Shown: piece by piece, positions 45,253-60,118 of the stretch
Numbering within the stretch: position 1 is the stretch's first letter
How the letters are laid out: the number at the start of each line of letters is the position of its first letter
Source: Choanephora cucurbitarum
Lineage: Eukaryota; Mucoromycota; Mucoromycetes; Mucorales; Choanephoraceae
Direction of reading: 5' to 3'
Assembly: GCA_025331435.1 (NCBI GenBank)
Contig: JAIWNI010000035.1
Location: forward strand, 124,001 to 188,000
Length of the DNA: 64,000 nt
Translations under genes and position numbers: made by a program
Notes under the pieces: generated by a model
What the model was told of the DNA's origin: nothing
What the model saw: the letters and a program-made list of their open reading frames with translations, nothing else
Databases searched by the model: none

Positions 45253-46869
45253 ATGGAGCAACACTATATTACAGTCCCAATTTCCAGAGACAACCCTCAA
45301 GACGTTTTCACGGTTAATACCAAGTACAGAATTATCAGGAAAGTTGGATCAGGTGCATATGGTACAGTATGTTCTGCTTTCGATCAGCAGCATCAGAGGT
45401 TTTGCGCCATTAAAAAGATGCACCGAGTGTTTGACAAGGAGTTAGTAACCAAACGCTGCATCAGGGAGATGAAATTGCTTCAGCTCTTTAGTAATCATCC
45501 TAGAATCATTCAATTATTCGACATGGATATTATTTATGAACTTGATGAAGTTTACTTGATCTTTGGATGTATGGATGCAAGTTTACATGATGTAATTCAT
45601 TCGCAACAGCCGCTGGATACGGTACATGCACAATGGTTTATTTATCAAATTCTATCTGGTCTTAAGTATATTCATAGTGCCAATGTTGTTCATCGAGACT
45701 TGAAACCTGGTAAATGCTTCATGTTTTCTTTTAAAATAAAATCGAATGTCTAACATGTATTCAATACATAGCTAATATTCTTGTTAACAAGGATTGTGAC
45801 ATTAGAATCTGTGATTTTGGGATGGCAAGAGCATTCTCTCAAACAAACTCTATGCCCTATCTTACAGAGTACGTAACAACAAGATGGTATCGTGCGCCCG
45901 AAATAATGATCAATAGCCACAACTACAGTAAAGCAAGTATGTATTTTGTAAAGGGTCGCGCAACTATGAATGTATTTTATTTTTAACCTTTAAAGTGCCA
46001 CAGTTGATATTTGGTCAGCAGGATGTGTGTTCGGAGAAATATTGGGCCGCAAAGTTCTTTTCCAAGGTCGGGATCATGTTGATCAACTGTATAAAATTCT
46101 AGGTGTCTTAGGCCTTCCAAATGACATATCATTTTGGGATCCATCTGAAGCTGTTTCAGCACATATAAAGAATCTTTGCACAACAGACGGACTTCCTCCA
46201 CCAACCGAACCAATTGATTTTAGTGCTTTTTTTCCATCTGCAACACCAGAAGCAATTGAATTGTTGAAATGCCTATTACATTTAGATCCAGCTAAACGCA
46301 TCACCGCTGAAGAGGCGCTTAAACATCCCTTTGTTCAACCATTTTCAGACTCTATAGAAGAATCTCTTGTTCCTCCCTATGTTGATCCTCAGCAATATTA
46401 TATCTTTGAAGATGTATATAACAATAGTGTTCTTAAGTCAATGGTGATTCAAGAGATTGATTTTTTCAAGCATCGGATGAGCCAACAAGAATTGAGCGAA
46501 TCATTGTTGACAAACAATACTGATGGTATAGTTCCGGTAGCAAAACGCTCACATACAGCTGCGGTAGTTACAACAATGAGACACTGTACATCCCCAACAC
46601 AAAATTTAAGCTATTTACCATCTGCCACTATGAGCCTATTGGAGCAAAATTCACCTAGCAAAACAAAAGTTGAAGAAAACATTTTCAGTAATAACAACCA
46701 GTTTGTAGGCGAGCCTGAAGAAATCGAAGAGGACGAAAATTATTCATACCTTTATGGACTAGTTCAGGATGCACCAGGTGTTACATTGGATGTTGGAAGA
46801 CAGCTCAAGGAGCTTAATACAGGAGAAGAATGGGAGTTTTTGGAACGCACTCTAAGTGGAAATTGGTAA
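45253..46869 (+). CDS. MAP kinase with TEY loop (Slt2/Mpk1-like)
   Basis: Four exons. Kinase motifs in order: [10 protein letters not shown] (P-loop), FCAIKKM (ATP lysine), [12 protein letters not shown] (catalytic loop), [24 protein letters not shown] (TEY dual phosphorylation site), SKAIDIWSAGC and [20 protein letters not shown]. The intron 3 acceptor was taken where it restores KAIDIWSAGC. TEY plus the overall pattern fits the ERK/Slt2 group, which in fungi serves cell-wall integrity signalling. It is somewhat divergent: the hinge reads [12 protein letters not shown] rather than the usual E-L-M-DLH. The C-terminal tail of about 140 residues is Ser/Thr-rich and acidic. The Slt2 call is an inference; a Fus3/Kss1-type role is possible. 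Confidence 0.82.
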
Positions 46870-47198
46870 ATACTAAAGCTATGCAAGTCACCAGCTCCTT
46901 CTCTCTCCCTCTCTTTTTTTTCTTATTGATATTTTCTATATGGCCATAATTATATGTCTCTTGCTTATGAACCAATCAGTACACATCTGCATTTATGAAC
47001 TTATGAAATTTACTTATAAATAAAACTTATGCAAACTTTATCATGTTAGTTGACAGCTCAAATTCTTGGCAATTGTAACGTAATCATTGTACTACATTTG
47101 AAGTCAAAAACAATTCTTTTCCTCAGATGTCTGTGCTACTAACAACTCCAGGCATTAAATAAAGGGAGAAAGGTATCGATTCGAATGTTTAATGACAT
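46870..47198. other. Shared 3' region of two kinase genes
   Basis: A 329-bp gap between convergent kinases, with a CT tract near 46900-46920 and AATAAA-type signals near 47020 (plus). No gene. Confidence 0.5.
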
Positions 47199-48996
<1,798 letters not shown>

Positions 48997-50493
48997 GTCC
49001 TTTGCTTATAGAAATGCAACAAAAACTTGAGACAGAAAACAAATTGAGTTTGTACACCTTTCGCAAACTAAATTGGAGAATGCTGTTGAATTACTAGTAA
49101 ACGCAGTCCTTCTGCAAGCGTATGAGGGCAGATATTTTGGGCGTCTCGGAGTTTTGATAAAGACTCCCAAGCTACTTTGGTGGAAAATACAATTTTTCTT
49201 TTACCTTCTTATTATGTATTTATTGCCACAACCATCACCCTTTTTAATAAATCACTACTGGGTACCTCTCTCAGACGAGTTCGTTGGGACTATCCGATGT
49301 CCATGTCAAATAAAATCATTTAAAAAGAAAATACGATCTGCACTTTGAATTGTTTAAGCTGTATCATCCTCTTTTCTTCACACTGTAGGTTGTCGCTCGA
49401 AACTAACATTTTCAATATTAGCTATTTTGGAGTGTAATGCCCAATAGCGAGCATTCATAGAGCTGTATTGCCAAGTCATAGAGAGAGAAGCTTAGTAATT
49501 TAATCAAGTGTAATATTGATACTGAATGGGCTCTAGAGAAAGAAGGGTCAAACAAGTAATGTAAAGGGATACCAACGCTAGCTCTAAAGCATGTCCTGGT
49601 GCTGCTCTTTGCAATGATTTTAGTTTTTTGTGATAAAGAAAGGCATAAAAGTACTTAAAAAGCAACAATCTATTTCTTGAAAAACAGTTATGAGCTATGT
49701 TAAGGTCAAATTTATTTTAGCCTGTGATGGTGGTATTAAGTGCAACACCTGTTATGTCGATTATAAAGGGATTTTCTAGCATCAAGAATTACTTTTAGTA
49801 TTCCATGATATGTGTACCTGAAACGCGAAAGGACATGGTATTTTTAAGCTGCTACTGGTGTAGATACAAACAAGTTAGCAGGATTGTTTTATTCTATTGT
49901 TCCAACAGATGATAATACTCAAGCATGATTTCTTGGATTCTTATGCAGTAGAACATTTGCTTAATTTATGCCTATAATTGAAATAGAGTTTAAGACAAAA
50001 AGAACACTAACATAACGCATGGTGAATGGCTATTTTCTCTAACTACGCTCACTATGGAAAGTTAAAAATAAAAATAATAGTACTCTCGGACTCAGTACAT
50101 TAGGCAATCTACATGGGACAGTTTAAGCAAAAAAGCCTGTCACTAAAGATAAGACTCTCACTAGTTTATCAATCAGTCGAGAAATATATTAACTTTGATA
50201 TCTTCCAACACATCTTACGTAGTTGACACATTTAAAGCAGAATGAACTGATTCCTCGCGTTTTTTGAAGGCTCAGGTCTCGTACAACTTCCATTTGTTTT
50301 CACTTCATCTCTACTTTTATGCAATTTTACATTACCCCGTTATATATATATAAAAAAAAGATGATTGTTCCAAAAGATATAGAACTAGCTGGCAAGAAAG
50401 AACATCTTTTAAGTACTCGACTGTGTATTTCAAAAATTTTGAGAGGTTGCTTTATCTAACGACAAGTACAAGAAAATACACAACTTCCTATCA
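48997..50493. other. Intergenic, NDR kinase promoter side
   Basis: About 1.5 kb of AT-rich DNA. The open frame at 49073-49348 on the plus strand shows no domain and no splice partner. A TA-repeat TATA-like box at 50340-50350 lies about 150 bp before the ATG of the decayed gene. Confidence 0.5.
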
Positions 50494-51465
50494 TGGCTCT
50501 TGGTAAGTATTTAATGGCCAAAAAAAAAATGACAAAGATCAACACAACATTAGCTATATGCTTGTTATTGCTTATTTTAGCTCGCAAAACTGCTGATTGT
50601 ATCATAGACCATAGATCAAAACGATTGAAATACTGAAGAAGAATTTCCTGCCTTTGTTGTTCTGGGTCAGCTATATAATTCTGTTCATTTGATTCATCAA
50701 GCCGGTTTCGCTGATACAAATTATAAACATGCCTATAACTATGAAAATGCCTCTGTCTATCAATTCAAGTATCTTCGTGTTAGTTGTCGTCTCTTGCAAA
50801 CCGCTTCTTCGTTTTCTGACCTCCTGAGCAAGCTATAGAGTCTGGTATCGCAGGGCAGCCATTCAATTGTCCATGTACCTCTAAGTGGTGTGTCCGCTTT
50901 TATTACTTCTTCAAGAAAGCTCATGCAAACAATCTGTCTACTCCTGGCTCGTTTATCTGCAATGGTACCATTATTCCTCAAATGGACTTTGTCGATCTTG
51001 GTATAACAAAGGTTGGGGAAGACTTCAAGCTGGTTTATTCTTCGTCAGAAAATTCTAGAAGGAGAAAGAAAAGAAAACATAGAGCCTGTATCCAAGACCA
51101 ACTAAGACCCGCATATGATACCAGAAGAACTGTTGTTACGTATAGCGATGTAACCACCTGTGACACGTATTGTGGCAGCACAATAACTCCTGTCAAGCAA
51201 GCCAACATGCCATTGCTAAAAGAAAAGCCATTGTATTTCCTATTGATGGATTCCACACTTCTGTCACCTACTACCACTTTCATCAACGGCCTGATCTAGT
51301 TCGTGCTCCAATGTAGGCTTGTAACCGCTACAAAAGAAAACCATTGTTCTGGAGGCATCTATGATAACATGTTCGAATTTCGTTCTACTGTGAAGTGTTA
51401 TGATGAAGAGAACCACATAATACACAGAACTAGCCAATGCCCTGGCCAAAGAAAAATAGTTAAAT
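50494..51465 (+). pseudogene. Decayed gene in several frames, unknown family
   Basis: It begins ATGGCTCTTG, then a consensus intron (GTAAGT to TTATTTTAG, about 50504-50579), then ARKTADCIIDHRSKRLKY and a stop. In the next frame the sequence continues as EEFPAFVVLGQLYNSVHLIH to about 50836. A third frame has FNCPCTSKWCVRFYYFFKKA, an RRRKKRKHR stretch and TTCDTYCGSTITPV (50860-51200). Later parts shift again (IVFPIDGFHTSVTYYHFH, then CSGGIYDNMFEFRSTVKCYD). Codon-like sequence broken by frameshifts and stops is typical of a dying gene. It is Cys-rich in the middle; I cannot name the family. A cluster of unseen introns is a less likely explanation. Confidence 0.5.
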
Positions 51466-53622
51466 AGTAGCTTACTTCAAGTAGACTCTCAGTTTCTAAT
51501 TATGTATAGTAGGCAACCACACTATTTATCTGCTGAAGTTGTATCCTAGTGTCCAGCGAAAAATAATATCAGTTTGGCAACTCATGCTCAAGCTTCCCTT
51601 TAGCTTACTATGTTCTTGATTGTTCAATATAGTTTTTGAGTAGAGACGTGAATACTGGTGGAAAAGGTGGGATAAAGAATCAAAAAAAATTATCTGGATG
51701 TGATATTTAGAACGTTAATGGATTATTTACTTACGTCAAGCAAAATGAAATACAACCGTTATAAAGAGAGCAAAAGAGAAACGAATGAGTGGTTGATGAT
51801 GTGAGCACAACAACAATGAAGAGAAACTTGATGGGCACTTAAATGTCAACAAACTGCACCTTGTGATGGATCGAACCATACATGAGTGAGTTTACGCAAT
51901 ACATGCTCCAACTTATCAGTCAACAATGCTTCTTTATTTCAGCTTCAAAGAAATTGAACTCATTTCTAATAAAGGCAGCTCTGATAGACTTCAGCTGATT
52001 CAAATAAAGCTTGCAGTCAAATCTAGATCTTCCGGGTTGCAAAAGGAAAAGTTGGATACAAAGATGGTTGGAATTAATATAATGCGTTTAGGCCTGGTGC
52101 TGATACTGCTTGTTTTTGCATAGAAATTGATGAGAAGAACTTTTCTGCTCATTCTTTTACAAGCCTTGGTTCATCTAAACAGACTGCATTCAAATAATCT
52201 ATTCTCCCTCAGATTCCATGCTCACTTGCAAGTAAATTCCCTGTTATTGTTATGCAGAATTATAAAATTGAGAATTAATAATCAATACTCATGTATTCAG
52301 CAACTACTTATTCTAGTAAGCGTATCTGTTCTCCTACAGAATATTACTGCTTAATTGTACAATTCAGTATTCAGTGACTGACATTGATATGAAATGCTTG
52401 CAGAGCGCTTTGTCAGACTAAGGGCATAATATCTGAGATCGAAATTACAATGATTGAATCCCTATACTTCGAGTTAGTATTACGATCACATTTGATGGAA
52501 GAATGATTCGTGTCAAAGCAGATGAATGAACCTCTAAACTCTTTGTAAGTTGGCCAACATTTTATAGCCTACTAATGTTTGCAAGGGCCAATTTGCCAAA
52601 AAATAGGCATATGTTTAGTAAAACAATTTTCGCCCTATTTTGTGCTAAAGTCATCAAGGTGGATTGCTTGTTGAGTGAAGTTCTAACTCCTGCATGTCTG
52701 TCATCCGTGCACTTCAAAGCTGAATCTCATTCTACATATACTTGTGTTACACAACGTTTGCAATTGTCCTTTTCGTTGACATCTGAGACGCTTTATGAGC
52801 CTCCACAAAGAATGCCCTGTCCCTCTGGTACTTTCAACTCGAGCAGACATTTTCTGTTTTGTCGTACACCTAAGCTGGATTTCTTTCCTTTGCATTACAG
52901 TATTCATCCGATTAATCATGATCTCAACTCTCATTTTTCATGTATGTGGGTTTTATGAGAATGGCCATTCCTTTTTAAAGAGGTTTTATATTATTGTCGG
53001 TGACGATGGCTTCGATCTGTTTTTTTTGCTCTTGTTGAAGCAAAAGTTAAGATAGAGAGTCACATTGCTGGCTTTGGCGACTACTCTTGAGAATGGTACT
53101 TTGTGTTGGTTCTTGAAAGTAGAAAAGAATATCGACTTCGGTTGGTTTATCTATAACAAACGTAGCACTTCAACTACACAACAAACAAGACAAAGTCATC
53201 TCTCCCTTCTTTTCCTATTACCATGACTTACCTTATTATATGAAAACTTAAAAGAATGATAAATCTCCTTTTCTGTTTGACAATATTAACTTTGTTGTCC
53301 CTCTTTTTCTAAGCATTCAATAGATCGATTTGAAGAGTTAATAACTACTACCTGTTTAGAATGTAGTTAGCTTGAAAGCAATCTACCATACAACCATCCT
53401 TAAGCAGGCAGTTATATTTGCCTGGCTACAAGTCATATTTTTTACAGAAGGTTTCTTCACTGTCTTACATAGTTGCTGATTATCAATATGATAGAGAAAT
53501 ATATTTAAAGTGATATAAACTATTTTTATTACACCATGGTAGTGCATATAAATTAAAGTGTTCATCCTTGTATACAACAATGTTGGCCTAAAGGAGATAA
53601 ATACGGTTTGTTTGATTTGTTA
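51466..53622. other. Gene-poor stretch, possible further relics
   Basis: The open frames at 51926-52123, 52127-52354, 52575-52958 and 52795-53055 have partly protein-like composition (for example FKEIELISNKGSSDRLQLIQ) but no recognised domain, and they do not join by clear splice sites. They may be more decayed sequence like that at 50494-51465. No RNA gene is seen. Confidence 0.4.
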
Positions 53623-55020
53623 TTAAGCTGTACAAGCAGAAATGTTGTTAGAGCCTGAGAGGTTAATACATTCGTTCTTTGCAGTGTTTGCATTCTTAGA
53701 AACATTGACACCAGAGATGTTAAAACCAGAACAGGGAGTACCAGTAGAACAGTTGATACTCAAGACAGGGTTTTTGCTTGCAGAGCTAGTAGAACTAAAG
53801 TGGATCTTAGTTACTATCTATTATAAATCAAACAAATGTAAAAATGTACTTACCCTGTAACACCTTTAATGGTAACATCTGTGATGGACAAAGACTTGCT
53901 GTCATTACCAGTACAGTAGGATTGCTGGTTCTGGTCACAATAGTGAGTAGTAACGATAATGGGGTTATCGACCTTGTTGAGAGTGATGTTTTCATAGTGG
54001 ACATCACTGACAGAACCATTTCCGCCTGGCCAAGTCTTGATACGTACACCGTTTTGACAGTTGGTACAAGTGCTTGAAAGAATACGAACTGTCTTGACGG
54101 TGGCAGTAGAACCGCCTTTTCCGAGTGATCCGATACTGAAACCATGGCCTCCGTTACAGTTGACGTTGCTAACGGTGACATTGTAAATGTCTATTTTTAT
54201 AGGATGCATTAGCAAATGTTGTTCAAACTTAATCTATAATAACATACCATTGTTCATTGCAGTACAATCGTCACCAACAGTCAAATCAGAATTGGTGAAT
54301 ACAATGTTCTTACTGTTAGAAATATCAACAGCATCACTAGAAATTTGTCACAAAGAATTAGAGGAAAGAAAAAAAAAGAGAGGGAGAGAGAGAGAAAATA
54401 GAAGATTGGTCAGTTGAATAAACACAATGCACTTCTCAAACAATAGAAACCACTAGCTGTACTTACGTATTCTTGGCTGGCTTGGAACTATCAGCAGACA
54501 CAGTTTCGAATGTAACATGGTCAAGATGAACATTATCAGAGGTAGTGATACCAACATGTGCACGGGGTGATTGAAGGATTTTGAAGTTACCAAAGTAAGA
54601 GTTGGTTGCTTGGATACGCAAGGCAGTAGGAGCTTGGTGGTTTTGAGCATTGTACCATCCTTGACCATTACCATTGATAGTACCGACATTAGCACCATCC
54701 CAATGAATTTGATCACCCTTGAGAGAGATGTATGCTGATTGGCCATTGTATTTGGTGTTGTAATCAGGAAAGTTGATAGTACCATAGAATTGAACAATGG
54801 TATTCTTAAGGCCAGTGACTTCAACCATAGAATTCAAGTTGTAAGTAGCACCCTTGGTAAAGACAACAGTACCGCCATTCTTACAGGAGTTGAAGGCATT
54901 TGTGATAGCTGTTGCTGCATCGCCGCCAGTAGCAACAGTACAAGTGGCAGCATAAGCAGTAGAAGAAAGGAAGGTAATGATAGCTAATGAAGCAGTAGAA
55001 AGGGAAGGAAGGAAAACCAT
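53623..55020 (-). CDS. Secreted polygalacturonase (GH28)
   Basis: Four exons. The N-terminus [20 protein letters not shown] followed by TAYA is a signal peptide. The beta-helix enzyme carries the GH28 catalytic set: KNTDAVDIS (Asp, across an intron), [10 protein letters not shown] (the Asp pair), [12 protein letters not shown] (His) and GVRIKTWPG (Arg/Lys). Cysteines are spaced as in fungal enzymes, and the C-terminus ends [13 protein letters not shown]. It cuts alpha-1,4-galacturonan in pectin of plant cell walls. Endo- or exo-action cannot be told from sequence alone. The length, about 380 residues, is typical of mucoralean polygalacturonases. Confidence 0.93.
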
Positions 55021-58000
55021 TTTTGATTTGTTGGAGGAAATTAGATTCTACTCATCAGGTATTTATATTAATTGCCCTTTTTTAGTTTTTTTTTAGTATT
55101 CGACTTCATCTAGTTTAGTGCAACATATATGTGCTCTAACTGTCGCACATAAACCAAATCGGTCTGTTACTTACAGATAACATCTGATGCATAATACAGA
55201 TGAAAAGCACGGACAAGTCTGTTTTTTTTTGATTCTATAGTATTTTTTTTTAGATCAGGCTAATCATTATTTTTGTCGAGGCTATCACCCTGTATGTAGT
55301 TTCGTATTAAGGACGGCCTCATCTACATTTCTCAGTTATAACTTAACAGGATGCGTTTCACATAAACGAGAGAATGGGTTGGAACTGAAACAAAGAAACG
55401 CTTTTCTCTTCGGCCTGATTGACTCAACACTGCTACCAGTCTTGTACCAGTACTACACAGGCAAGGTACTTGGCACTTGTAACATGCCTTTTGATTGGTT
55501 GTTGATGACAATCATAATATCATGAAGATTGGTTTATCCTCAAAGGTCTTATTTATTACTTCTTTTAGAGTATCAGAAAAACACATTCTGTTGTGAAGCT
55601 GTTTTTTTTTTTCAAAGCGTATCCGAGTAGATAACTGAAAAATTAATTTGACACATGTACTTGAAAATCTAATTTATTTTCATAGTATCAATGAGATATT
55701 CATCCAGTTAGTTCTATAGATAAGATAAAATCTAGGTACAGAGGCTGCGTATTTCAGTGTTCTTCTATGGTCCAATGAACTAAGTCAGCCAGCTGATATG
55801 AAGCATCTTGAATTAAACTGATGGCATTCTATTTCGATAAATCAAAGCAAACACCTTCATTTCATTTTGGTTCCTATGTTTTTAAACGAATGAATGAAGC
55901 TGTAGCTGTTCTACATGAGCTTATCGACCTTGAGGATGTCAAATGATAAAAACATTTACCCTGTTTTACTAAATACAATGCCAAGGCACGAGTTTTTTCG
56001 AGGTATTAAATTTGACTATACGTGTTAATATTGTTTCTAGCGAAAACATTTTGACACCTACGTACTATTTTCTTTTGATTTCGGGATTGTATGACGCCTC
56101 AATAGTGATCGGTTGTAACACATAAGCAAACCTTATTATTAAAATAGGTGCTACATGAGTATTCAGGCACCGCTCTATGATGTTTCGTTTAGATTGATTA
56201 AATACTGCTTGTTGAATGATGACTCGATACCAATCATAAGCTCAAGATGTGCATGCATGATTGATTGGAAGTTAAAAAATTGTAGGGTCTAGCCTAAGAT
56301 TGTTTTTAACTGCTCCTATAGAAAAAAGAGACCTTTTTCTTTCAGGTCAGACAGCACACTCACAACAACAGACCAACAAGTGACCTGCAGAAAAGTAGTA
56401 CGACGATCATATTTTCTGAACCAACAAGCGCTCTAAATAGTCCTTGCTCTCAGAAAGGAGAAATAAAACGATTTTTGGAACATAGTCACAAGCAACGGTA
56501 AGCAATGACTTACTGGAAATGCCTTTGTAAGTTACCTAAACAAAAGAAAAAACTCATGATGGATCGTTTTTAGTAGACGTCAAGCGTAAATTTGGGTAAC
56601 GTTGCATGCAGCAAAATGATGAAAGTCACCTAAATTTTCACAACAGCTCTATTATCAGTCAGTGAGATAGTTGTAGCTTTCAAGCATACTATCAACCATG
56701 TATTGTCAAAGGCAACTATCATTCTTTAGTTTAAAACAAAAACAACCGTCTTTTTCGAACAAAACGTGCATCGCGATACAAATGGCAAGTACATTAACTA
56801 GTGTCAAAACGTCTATCGTTGTCATTGGCAAGATTTCCTTTTCTTCCATTGGGAATTTATTTCTAATAAATTTCTTGAGTGTTAGCCTTCTTTGCTTGTA
56901 CCTGAGAAAGTATTACCAATTTGCATTACTTTGTTAGCTAATTAATGTCCTTACAAAATATTCCGAAGCGTCTGTCTAATTTTCCAGCAAGCAACAATAA
57001 GTTGACCAAGACCTGACTATGTATTGAGTAACCATATGGCAATCTCCCTTTGTAAATAATATCACATTTTGCTGATGTTTATGATTTAAAGCAAGCAATC
57101 CAGGTTTGGATAAGGTCCCTTCAGAGACATTGGTTGTTACTTGGTAGTAAGGGCGAAGCCTTTTTGTTTTCTTTTAGCGAGTTTTGATGACATCAACCAA
57201 CTGCGTTTATTATTAGTACCATAGTTTAATAGAAACAAGGCTACTCTATAGCTTGATTTTAGTAGCAATCCAATGCGTAGTATTCTTGCTCAAACTGAAC
57301 TGTTTGAGCCAAACAAGAGAATGCAGATCTTTTTGTTCAATGATAGAGAAATATGGCTACACAACTTAATTAGGAACAAAAGCCGTGGACTGATATACAT
57401 ATATGCTACTCATTCATAGAACTTGGGTGAAGCGAGTATTATAGTCAGTCTTTGGCACAAGATCATCGCCTTTTAATCAACGTGTCCAAGTCTTCTGTGT
57501 ATATTTATAGCACTTGAAAAGAAAAGGATGTTACTACGGGCGTAGCGACAGGATGTGCCGTCTTTTGGCTAGCCACGCGGAGTGTCTTTTTTTTAATGCT
57601 TTAATTGTACCAAATTTAGTATAACGAAGAGATTAATATTTGGCATAGGAAGTGTATCCCTATATCCCGTTTTTGCTGCATAGGATCTTTAAAGCTGTGG
57701 ATTAATTTTTCTCTTTGCCTGACGAAAAGTTTTGTAAGATAACTTTTGCAGGAAAATCACTGAACTAAAGCTAATACACTTGGCAAATCATTTTGAATGC
57801 AGGAAACAAATATACAGTATCCAACAAAACAAAGGGATGAAGATAGTAATTATCGTCATTATGTTTATTAAAAAATTCTAGAAGCAAACTCCATTGTTTA
57901 CGGAACAACAGCAAGAATGTTGAGTCCGCTTATGACAGTTTACACATATCGAAAGAAGCTTTTAAGTGAATGACTTTACTGTTTTGCGACTGTGGTTCTT

Positions 58001-59053
58001 GTTTACCGGGTTGAGATGGCTCAGGTTCACCATTGAAGGCGTACTCTATGCAACTTGCTTTCAATTATCGAACTTCACAACAAAAAGTCTCTCATTACTC
58101 CCCGTTGCAAATTCATAAAGTCATGCGTTTCTAGGCTCAACAATATCTCTTAATGCTTCCAAAGTGCCTGATTTTCCGAGGTAAATAACACCAACAGAGG
58201 CTTTAAATTTAATATGGCTTGAGTGAATTCATGAAGCCTCTGGAAATTACACATCTATCAAACTAAAAGAGAAACTCATGGCAAGAATGACCAATGCTTA
58301 CTCTATTGCTCTGCCTAAACAGTGATTTGAATCACTTGTTCATGGACTAGTATTAATCCAAAGAATACTGATTCAATACAAAATTCAGATTTCAGTACCA
58401 TTCTTTAAAAAGAAAAGTTGGGGGAGACAATTCCTATTTTTAGGATGACTGTTCAAAAACAGCACGTCTTTAGTAGTGTCTCAGAATAATCATAGGTTTA
58501 CTTTTGTTAGTTCTCCATCTAGAAAAAGCAATTGCGTGATAAAAAGAAAGAGAAAGCAATTAGTAAACTGAAAAAAATGGCTGGAAGGTGGAGTAGTTGA
58601 GAACAATTAAAAGAGAAGAAGGTTTTTGCATAAAATGGCAAGCTAAAAACATCAATTCTTTATTTGGTTTTTCTTTTGTAGCCTGCTTAGGTAATAAATC
58701 TGCAAATCGGCTTTATCGAAAAGCTGAGTTGACACTTCAATTACGCAATAGACGGAAAAACGAAACATTTACTTACTCCTTTGCTCTTTTTCTGAGAAAG
58801 CTGATATCGAATATAACTGTAATTTACGCAATGAAAGGATCAGTCTTAACGTAAAGTGTCAATACAAGTTTATACTGTGTTTATTTTGAAGAAGTGCTTT
58901 CCCACTTTGAAAGTCAGTGCGTTACTGTGAAAAATGCTTACACAGTTCATTTACCCAATCATCGAACATGTGAAGATTATCTCACTTAATTTTTCTTTTT
59001 TTTTTCTTCCTTTCTTTTTCTTCTGCTCTTTTTCACTTTCTGTTATTCCAATC
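55021..59053. other. 4-kb gene-empty region
   Basis: AT-rich and without a convincing coding frame on either strand; the open frames at 56698-56937 and 58597-58854 have no domain. Small hairpin-like sequences occur near 57148-57165 and 57534-57594, the latter a local GC-rich patch ended by T8. The last 100 bp before 59054 are T/CT-rich and should be the leader of the carrier gene. Confidence 0.5.
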
Positions 59054-60118
59054 ATGTCAAAAGGTATCGTGCCATTCGAAGACTACAAATTGCCTCCTTT
59101 GGGTCATGCCATTTCTGGCGCAGTTGGATCAACTATTGCCAATCTATTTATTTATCCACTTGACATGTAAGAAAAGAAAAAGACTCACATATGTCATACA
59201 TCTAACACGAAATTCTTCTCAGTTCTACAACACGACTTCAGTTGAAAGGAGAAACCGAAAAGGATCAAGGCATTTTGGAGACTATCAAGACAATCTATGA
59301 AAAGGAAGGAGGCATCAAAGGCTTGTATGCAGGACTTGAATCCGATACTCTGGCAACAATTTTGTCTAGCTTCATCTACTTTTATTGCTACACTGCGCTT
59401 CGAAATGTTCAAGAAAAGTTCAACGTCAATGCCGGTAAAACTTCGGCTCAATTGAATGTGGCTCAAGAATTGTTTCTAGGCGCCGAAGCAGCATTGGTTT
59501 CAAGATTTTTTACTACACCTGTCTCCAATGTAACCACTCGCCTTCAGACGGCAGGACATGAAGCCAAAGGATTTAAGGAAACTGCTCTTGAAATTTTGAA
59601 GCAAAAAGGAATTACAGGATTTTGGACAGGTAAGGAAAGAAAAAGAGAGCGAGAGAAGAACCGTTATAGAGCGCGAAAAGATTAACACATCGATAGGATA
59701 TAGAGCTTCTATCATCTTGGTATCTAACCCATCTATTACTTATTTTGTCTTCGAAAAGATCAAGACCATCTATATGCGAGCACAGAAAAAGACAGCCTTA
59801 AGTAGTCTTGAAGTATTTTTGTTTTCAGCTCTTTCCAAGAGTGTAGCTACAATGATCACTTATCCTTTCATCTTTTTGCGTACAAAGATGGTCAGCAGTA
59901 AGGACAAACAGAAAGAACAAGGCATGCTTGCTACTCTAAAGAAGGTCATACAAGAGAATGGCTTCTTGGGTCTATATAAGGGTATGCAGGCTCAAATCAC
60001 CAAAGGATTTTTCAATCAAGGTATCATGTACATGATCAAGGATTATGTTGCAACCTATTTAGCTTTGGTCTTCTACCATTCATACAAGCTTCGAATGAGA
60101 GCAAAAGTTGCCAATTAA
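59054..60118 (+). CDS. ANT1: Peroxisomal adenine nucleotide carrier (Ant1/PMP47 type)
   Basis: Three exons (59054-59166, 59223-59629, 59697-60118) give 313 residues, the normal mitochondrial-carrier-family length. The three repeats are visible: AISGAVGSTIANLFIYPLDI, then FTTPVSNVTTRLQT, then SVATMITYPFIFLRTKM. They carry variants of the PX(D/E)XX(K/R) signature (PLDISTTRLQ, PVSNVTTRLQ, PFIFLRTKM). Loss of the acidic residue in repeats 2 and 3 and the PLD..TTRLQ start match peroxisomal PMP47/Ant1, which brings ATP into peroxisomes for fatty-acid activation. The start at 59054 fits the family; the upstream hydrophobic frame is T-rich leader. Confidence 0.84.

Noticed and set aside
45216..45254. 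Longer start for the small minus-strand gene
   Set aside because: It would overlap the first codon of the MAP kinase gene and adds a Lys/Arg stretch without support.
52575..52958. 128-codon plus-strand frame
   Set aside because: No recognised motif and no partner exons; overlapping frames have similar composition, so coding status is unsupported.
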